Shown: positions 57,471 to 64,000 of the stretch, piece by piece
How positions within the stretch are numbered: position 1 is the stretch's first letter
Layout: each line of letters begins with the position of its first letter
Origin: Euptelea pleiosperma
Taxonomy: Eukaryota; Streptophyta; Magnoliopsida; Ranunculales; Eupteleaceae
DNA length: 64,000 bases
Direction of reading: 5' to 3'
Assembly: GCA_035048495.1 (NCBI GenBank)
Contig: CM068549.1
Location: forward strand, 17,703,103-17,767,102
Position numbers and translations under genes: made by a program
Notes under the pieces: model-generated
Told to the model about the DNA's origin: nothing
Seen by the model: only the letters and a program-made list of their open reading frames with translations
Database searches by the model: none

Positions 57471-59215
57471 CGAAAAATTTAACACACCTATCCCAAAACA
57501 AATAACTGACATCCGAAACATAGTTAAATGTCCAAATGGAAATATCATCCTAAACTTCCGTAAATCTACAGACCATCGTCCCTCTCTCTCTCTCGCCAAT
57601 CTACAAATTCCTTTAACCGAAGTAGTTCCACCTCTCCTCCATTTCCCCCACATAATCTTCCCAAACAAGATTTTAATTCACCACCTGCTGGCTTAGCCTA
57701 TCCTACCTACCCAACAGATGAAGCTCAAACCGCACACACCAATATTAACAATTTTGAACCTATAGAAAATGATTTCAACATTAATGTAATTTCCGTTTTC
57801 CAGATCGACAGTCAATTATTAAAAGCCAATCTCCTTAATCATCCATTAAAAGACTGGTTTTTCCAAACCATCCCTTCCTCTCAAAGAACTCACCTTAAAA
57901 AATTGTGGTTCGCTGATATGCTTTCCACTAAACAAAATATATATTTCTTTGATTGGTTAAAAGACACTTCTCACGACCATCCTGAAATTTTATTAATAAA
58001 ACAAAAATACCATACTTGGGAACCATCCAAAGGAGAAAAATTTGACCAACCCTTCCCACCTTTTACATCTATCAAATATTCCGAAATTATCGCCACTCCT
58101 TTAAAAAAGGAATCCCAATTTAGCGAAGACCGTCCTGTCAAACAACAAGAACTTTCCCATCTCATACAACAAAATAACTACACAAACTTGTATTTAAGAG
58201 CCATAAGCAATCGCCTCGACTCCGCTTTACCAACCTCTCCTACTCCTACAAGTTCTTCTACAATTACTGTTCCACAATCCAAGCTAAGTTTCCTTCCCCA
58301 AAATCCAATCTATCCCACTCTTCTTCGCCTACCACAACCCTCCGAATTTTTAACTGAATTAACTAAACGACTTCAATCATCATCCGACAAGGGTAAACTT
58401 CCTTCCATCAATGTTCTCCAAACTATATCCGAACCTAAACAACTTCCTGATGACCATGATATAGATCAACCTATTCCTAATGCCAACGACATAAATCAAC
58501 CTCCAACTCCAGTTTCACCCCCTTCGGATACTTCCGCCTACCCCGAAATCAACAAAATTTTCCATCCCCGACATTTTAAGAACTCACGCCGATTTAACAA
58601 ATCAACCACAAAAAACTATTATACTCGCCCAACTCCTATTGATCTTCAATTGGAAGAATCTTCCCAAATACAAAAACACTTCTTCCAAGGTAACGTCATC
58701 TATGAATGGAATATCGACGGCTATTCCGATTATCATATTCTCAAAACCTGTAACCAAATGCTCGTTTACGCCAATGCCTATTACATCCATAACAATCCCG
58801 AAACTAATATCACTATCGCCATCACTGCTGGTTTCACCGGCCAACTTCATGGATGGTGGCATGAATATTTCTCTGAGGCTCAAAGAGAAGAAATTCTTAC
58901 TGCAATCAAACGTGAAGCTAATGGTCACCCAAAATTAAATACCGATGGGCACTAACAACCAGATTCTTTATTAACTCTTATAGTCAATATAGTTCACCAT
59001 ATTTTACGCAAAATTGACGACCTTTATGAATGCAATAAAGAACAACTCATAAACCTCAAATGTTCCACTTTATCTGATTATCGTTGGTACAAAGATGTCT
59101 TCCTCTCAAAAAATTTTAGAATTTCTGAATGTAACGCATCCTTTTGGAAAGAAAAATTCATCCTCGGTAACACTATTTGCTAATAAATTTCCTGATATTA
59201 CACTACTGCCTCGGT
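57471..59215 (+). pseudogene. Endogenous pararetrovirus capsid-like polyprotein relic
   Basis: The 350-residue open segment at 57903-58955 covers much of this part. Visible features: a helical N-part (FFDWLKDTSHDHPE), a polar Pro/Ser-rich middle, then EWNIDGYSDYHILKTC and GFTGQLHGWWHEYF, a pattern I associate with the capsid/Gag part of florendovirus-like polyproteins. The region after the stop at 58953 continues in the same family pattern (SDYRWYKDVF, NASFWKEKFI) to about 59185. The zinc knuckle and protease expected next are not found, so a deletion between about 59190 and 59280 is likely. Several stops are present before 57900. Confidence 0.72.
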
Positions 59216-59225
59216 AACGGATATC

Positions 59226-60075
59226 TTGTCAAAGATCTTCAGCAATAAGTCATCCTGGGTACTCCCTTCTTATTACAAATTACACCCTTTTCAGTTACCA
59301 ATACAGGTCTCGAAACCTCAATTAATAAACACAAAATTCTTTTCGAATTCACACGACCCCCTCACCTTAGCAAAATCAATCAAATCATTAATCTTATTTC
59401 TCATAAAGAAAATCAAATCACTTACCTCCAGCAAGATATCCGTTTCCACAACATTCAAACAAAAATCCAAAAACCCTTTTTCGCACAACAAATCACCAAC
59501 TTCGAAAACAAACTTCACAAAACATGCTGTTCCAAGCTACCCTCGGCCTTCTGGCATCGCAAACAGCATATTGTCTCTCTTCCCTACATTAACGACTTTT
59601 CTGAAACAAATATTCCAACCAAAGCCCGCACAATTCAAATGAATTCTCGATTTCTTGACTTATGTGATCAAGAAATTACAGATCTCCTCCAAAAACAATT
59701 AATCTGTCCTTCCAAATCCCCTTGGCGTTGTGCCGCATTTTATGTCGAAAACTCGGCCGAACTCGAACGCGGTATTCCACGATTAGTTATAAACTATAAG
59801 CCTCTAAACGAAGTCCTCCGAGCCATCCGCTTTCCTGTTCCAAACAAACAAGACTTAATCTCTCATCTTTCTAAAGCTCGAATCTTCTTCAAATTTGACC
59901 TCAAATCTGGGTTTTGACAAATCCAAATAAATAAAAAGGACCGTTACAAAACCGCATTTACCGTTCCTCAAGGGCATTTCGAATGGAATGTTATGCCCTT
60001 TGATCTCAAAAATGCTCCCTCCGAATTCCAACACATAATGACTGACATTTTTCACCCTTTTAAACAATTTATTAT
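59226..60075 (+). pseudogene. Endogenous pararetrovirus reverse transcriptase relic, truncated
   Basis: The linker at 59226-59640 changes frame at least once. The open segment at 59639-59917 has CAAFYVENSAELERG, RLVINYKPLN and FFKFDLKSGF, with a stop where a Trp is usual. Beyond it DRYKTAFTVPQGHFEWNVM and NAPSEFQHIMTDIF are readable. The sequence ends at about 60075, before the catalytic YxDD motif, where it meets the opposite-strand viral copy. The RT C-terminus and RNase H are missing. Confidence 0.82.
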
Positions 60076-61027
60076 TACCAAAATAGGAGCAGGATCGGCT
60101 CCACACTTGAAGTGATTAGACTTTGAGATAAACTTTGCAATAAATCGATGCTTTGATGAAATTACAAGCAGGTTACAAGCTTGAATAAGCTTTGAAAGAG
60201 AAAAGAAACAAGAAATTACAGAATATATGAGAATTGAGAGAAGAGATAGCCAAAAACTAAAACCTCCTCTATTACAGGACTTTGGTCTTCTTTTATAGCA
60301 TCTTCGGAATTCAAAGCTTTGGAATCCGAAAGGTGTGAGCAGGTAGACGGTCATTGAATAATCGTTTGACGTGTCGTAGAAGTAGGAGAAGTCGGTGGCT
60401 TTCGACGGATTGATTTGACATTGCAAAACTATTTGAGCACTATTTGTCGGTGAATACTGTTTGGTACTGTAGAGAATAGTGACTTTTTACTGTAGCATTT
60501 TGTCTTTTGTGAAATTTGTCAGGCAGAGTCTTCTTTCGGTGGCACGGCTTTTGATACAGCTTGAAACGACTTTGAACGGCTTTAATATTTTGATATGGCT
60601 TTGAGATGTCTTTGATGTACGGCTGCTAGTATGGCGGGATACGGTTTTGATACGGCGTCTTTGGTACGGCGGTGATATGGCGGCTTTGGCATTGCGTTGA
60701 TTGATTTTGACTTTATCGATTAAAAGTAACTTTGAATTCTTTCGCATTATAACAGGGTCTAACGATCCTTGAGGGGAGCTGATTGAGGTTGCTATCTTCA
60801 TTAATGGGGAAGACAATCTCTTTCTTGAATGTGAGACATTTTGGAAAGGCATTTGTCCTATAAAAATGACACATATATCATATTCTTTGTTGCAAGAGAG
60901 CTTTGAGAGATCAAGTTCTTGTTTGAAGATCTTTAGAACGATTGACTTGTTGTTGAGATTATTTTGTTTGTCGTGGACTTTGCTGGAGAGGCTATTGGAA
61001 GGATTCATAACTTAGAAAAAGTCTTCT
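60076..61027 (-). pseudogene. Second pararetrovirus copy, leader, promoter and small ORF (minus strand)
   Basis: Read on the minus strand from 61008, a 173-residue open segment (60487-61008) is followed by an intergenic region with a promoter (TATAAAAG, complement at 60290-60297), a leader, and the bases TTTTGGTA at 60083-60076, which equal the first five bases of the primer binding site plus upstream Ts. The copy stops exactly there. The ORF is basic at its C-terminus and has no motif I recognise. Its place just upstream of the promoter agrees with a 3'-terminal ORF of a florendovirus-like genome. Family assignment is an inference. Confidence 0.62.
60290..60297 (-). promoter_or_regulatory. 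Pararetroviral TATA box, minus strand
   Basis: The minus strand reads CTATAAAAGAAGACC. A TGACG word (plus strand, 60367-60371) lies about 70 bases upstream and resembles the as-1-type elements of caulimoviral promoters. Transcription would run leftward, antisense to the plus-strand viral copy. Confidence 0.6.
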
Positions 61028-61834
61028 TGTCACGCCCCCAAATCCGATATTTGGTCATATCGACCTTTCTCGTATCTTGAGGCGCGATCTAATCATACAA
61101 ACGCACAGTTAAACAAAACTGGTATCACGATGCAGCGGAAATACACCGGATAATTTTTTTCATTTTGTTTAAACAATTCATAAGACGAAACGCACTTCAT
61201 TGACACATTAATAATGTTAGAGGATGTCTCCCTTCAAACAAAACCGTAATATGCCCATCCAAAAGAAAACATTATATATATATCGTACTCCCAAATACAT
61301 GTTACTAAACGGTCAAAGGACCTACATAACTCATGTATCCTTCTACAAGATAGAAGAATTAAACAAAATATAACATCGTCAAAAGCACAAGTCTATCAAC
61401 AGAAATGCTGGAAGCATCAGTCCAACTTCCCCTTATCCTTTCCTGAAAACAAAACATTTTAAAACGATGAGCTAGGGCCCAGTAAGTACATTCCTCATGC
61501 GTAAAACCACTTAAATCAGCGACTTTTGTTTATTTTAAAACAAATACGATTTGCAAATGTATTTCACATGTAATTCGATAAAACTCAACTCTCCATCAAT
61601 TACTTACGTATAACTTCGAATACAATGAAGTCTTTTCATATAATAGTCAACCTTTCTCTTATCGGAATACCCGTGACCATTTCTATAAAGTCAAACTATC
61701 AATTCTGATGTATTTCGTACCAACATTCCATCGGTCCTAGTGTACGATGTCAACACTTCTAGTCCACAAGTAAACTCCCTAATGTGCACACTAATTGTTT
61801 CATTAGGTATCCTCTCTCCGGATTCCCTAATTTT

Positions 61835-61995
61835 CTTTTAGGTATAAATACCCGAGGGGTCTCATGAATGAGACAACGCCTCTTCTTTAGGGGACTGGAA
61901 CCCCAAGGGGTCTTAAGGAAATAAGACAACGCCTGATGCTTTAGGGGACTAAAACCCCAAGGGGTCTCGAAGAAATGAGACAACGCCTGATTCCA
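61835..61995. repeat. Tandem repeat in the solo LTR, period 53-54 bp, three copies
   Basis: GACAACGCCT recurs at 61872, 61925 and 61979, with CTTTAGGGGACT and CCCAAGGGGTCT between copies. Confidence 0.85.
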
Positions 61996-62459
61996 ACTAA
62001 TCTGATATTCCACATTCCCAATCACGTTCTTATTCATGTCATCAATTGTATTTATATGCATAAAATAATAATGTTTGTAGAAACATCTTTACATGCATAG
62101 CATTCCTATTTTTGTATTTTGAAACTAAAAATAAGAACATTTAAGCCCTATTAATATCTTAGAAAATGAATACATAAAACGGATGTAAAACGCATATATC
62201 TCATTTTAAATGAATTTGAGCATGACTTCATCCAACTAAATAGATTACGCATGTCCTCATCTATCATAATTTCATGCTTTTAAGATTACAAGAAATTATC
62301 AATGCATTTACACATTTTATGTGGAAAATACAAGAATTAGGATTTTTCCTTGCTAAAATTTAACAGATAACAAGAATAGCATTTTCAGACATTTTCCCCA
62401 AAAATAATAGAATTTTCTAGAATTTTTCTACAATATTCTGCGAATTTTCTACTATTTCA

Positions 62460-62588
62460 AAAAAAATAAAAATAAAAATTAATATTTATATTTATAAATA
62501 AATAAATAAATAAATAATAATTAATCAATTAAATAAATAAATAAATAAATAATAATTAATTAATTAATTAATTAATTAAATAAATAAA
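62460..62588. repeat. (AAAT)n / (TTAA)n microsatellite
   Basis: AAATAAATAAAT and TTAATTAATTAA runs within the solo LTR. Confidence 0.95.
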
Positions 62589-63133
62589 GGCATAAAATAA
62601 ATAACTATGTACTTACCAGTGAATACGCTAGAATCCCAAAATCTTTGAACCTCGTACGATGCGAATCTCGAGGTAGCACGTATCTCGACGCAGTAGGCCC
62701 CACAAAAAAAAAACTTTTCAAAGGACCTCCTGAATATTTTCAGGAATTCCTGGGAATTTTCTAGAATTTCTTCTAGTTGAGGGACTTTTTTGCAAATATT
62801 CTTACCTCAGGGGTTAGAATGCAAATACCCAAATTGATGTAATTTTCTTAAGGCATGGCCTTCTATTTATAGAGGTTGAGAACTCAGAACTTTTTATTTT
62901 TAACCGATGTGGGACTAAAATTTTGAAAATTGTCTTTTTTTTCTTTTTTTTTGAATTTTAATAAAAACTTAAAATGTTGCTCGGAACTAAACACAATAAC
63001 TTTTGACTCGCACGTCCGATTTGGACGAACTTGATACCGATAGAAAGCTATTGTTGAGACCTTTAACATGGCATGCATATAATGTTCAAAGTATTATAAA
63101 AAGTCTACTATAATATTGCTAGAAATAGGGTCA

Positions 63134-64000
63134 TTACACTTCTATTGCAGGATCCGCTGTTTCAGGGGCATTTGAGGAGTCAGAGTCATCATCGAGATGG
63201 ACTGACGGAGTTGGGGATGATGTTTTCATGGAAACTGCTTCTTCGATCTGGCATACTTCATCCCGGAGTTTTTGAATTTCATCAAGGCCTGCTATGAGGC
63301 TTGAAGAGGATGTCATGGCAGTTTTAAAAGATTTTGAGGATTGTGCAGTAATTGGGAGCGGTTTTGGGATGGTTAGTTGGGATTGAAAGGTGGAAAGATC
63401 GAATTTGTCTCACCACTTGGTATGAGTGAAGCGGAGGAGTGTTGGAACAGTATCATTTTCTTTTGCATAATCCCATTTGATAATCCAGGGGAATCCTTGG
63501 GAGGAAAAGAAAACCATTGTGTCGTAGCAAGGATGAGTGATGCGGGGGTAAATCATGTTTTTGGAGAAAGCATGGTATTGGTCCAGAAGTTGTTTTGGTA
63601 AAATAGAGGAGAGGGCACTAAAAAGGACCCACCAATTCATGAAGAACCAATTGGGATGTGTTTGAAATTAAAATCCAAGGCAAATTGTATAAACCAAGAA
63701 TGAGAATTTTTGGAGTTTTGAATGAGCAGAGCATTTTCCCAAGCAATCATAAAGTCTCAGTAATCGTAGGGAAAAGCTAGGCCGGAGGGACTGGAAATAA
63801 ATTTGTTATCTGACCAGGCCCCTTTCCAGTCCTCGGATGTGAGGATACATAGAATTTTCAATTTGGAGAAGCCAATTTCGTTGTCTTTTTGGGTATGAGT
63901 GATCATAGCACTTTGGGTTTGATAAAGAATTGCTTCGTAAAATTTTGAAGAGAGATTTGGGTGTTTAAGGACGAAATGTAAGTTCTTGGGAAATATCTTA
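63134..64000 (-). pseudogene. Second pararetrovirus copy, 3'-proximal polyprotein/ORF relic (minus strand, open at window edge)
   Basis: Continuing upstream on the minus strand past the solo LTR, fragments such as SKLKILCILTSEDW, NALLIQNSKNSHSWF and, in another frame, MNWWVLFSALSSILPKQLL are readable, then a coiled-coil end with IQKLRDEVCQIEEAVSM and an acidic tail (DDDSDSSNAPE). The WF-rich pattern and coiled coil recall an ORF of florendovirus-like genomes. Breaks: a stop at about 63755 and frame changes near 63640, 63420 and 63316. The start lies beyond 64000. Confidence 0.62.

Larger units (their letters stand above)
61028..63138 (-). mobile_element. Solo LTR, 2.1 kb, inserted in the minus-strand viral copy
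   Basis: The plus strand starts TGTCACGCCCCC and ends GTCATTACA, flanked by CTTCT at 61023-61027 and 63139-63143, a perfect 5-bp target duplication. On the minus strand it begins TGTAATGACCC and has a TATA box (complement of TATTTATA at 62870), so that strand is probably the transcribed one. The termini resemble Ty3/gypsy LTRs. No internal region is present. Confidence 0.85.

Noticed and set aside
58602..58928. 108-residue minus-strand frame
   Set aside because: It is the shadow of the capsid-like plus-strand frame.

Overview
This window looks like repeat-dense intergenic DNA from a flowering plant. The organism cannot be named from the sequence alone. The reasons are the mix of element types: Ty1/copia and Tat-lineage Ty3/gypsy retrotransposons, a plant L1-type LINE, hAT, CACTA and Mutator-like DNA transposons, many foldback MITEs, and an endogenous plant pararetrovirus (Caulimoviridae, florendovirus/petuvirus-like). 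I found no intact host protein gene, tRNA or rRNA. Almost every coding region is a mobile-element or viral relic broken by stops and frameshifts.

Left part (1-12983): a palindrome-rich block (1-790); AT-rich filler; a solo copia-type LTR with a perfect 5-bp target duplication (3072-4729); a 2.3-kb Mutator-like non-autonomous element carrying minisatellites (4768-7074); several MITEs and foldback elements; a hAT transposase relic on the minus strand (10526-12010) with a MITE nested in it; and a CACTA terminus followed by a 167-bp tandem repeat (12042-12983).

Copia block (13085-21717): a 5'-truncated retroelement with a degraded copia gag, no pol, a second ORF resembling plant 'putative transposon protein' domains, and a 3' LTR split by an inverted solo LTR of the same family. 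The LTRs and the body carry arrays of the palindrome CCAATCGATTGG.

Middle part (21718-41876): AT-rich DNA, a tandem duplication, a degenerate L1 LINE (25790-28900), a decayed Tat-lineage gag-pol (30870-34490), foldback elements, a minisatellite with a MITE inserted in it, and four very short retroposon-tail insertions with target duplications.

Tat element (41877-53136, minus strand): two LTRs, a primer binding site, gag, protease, reverse transcriptase, two RNase H domains and integrase, all decayed. A separate antisense reading region with its own TATA box lies between integrase and the 3' LTR and converges on it.

Right part (53137-64000): minisatellites and a 210-bp tandem repeat, then two pararetrovirus copies in opposite orientation. 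The plus copy runs from its primer binding site through movement protein and capsid-like region into reverse transcriptase. There it joins the primer-binding-site end of a minus-strand copy, which carries leader, promoter and 3' ORFs. A 2.1-kb solo LTR with TSD CTTCT interrupts the minus copy.
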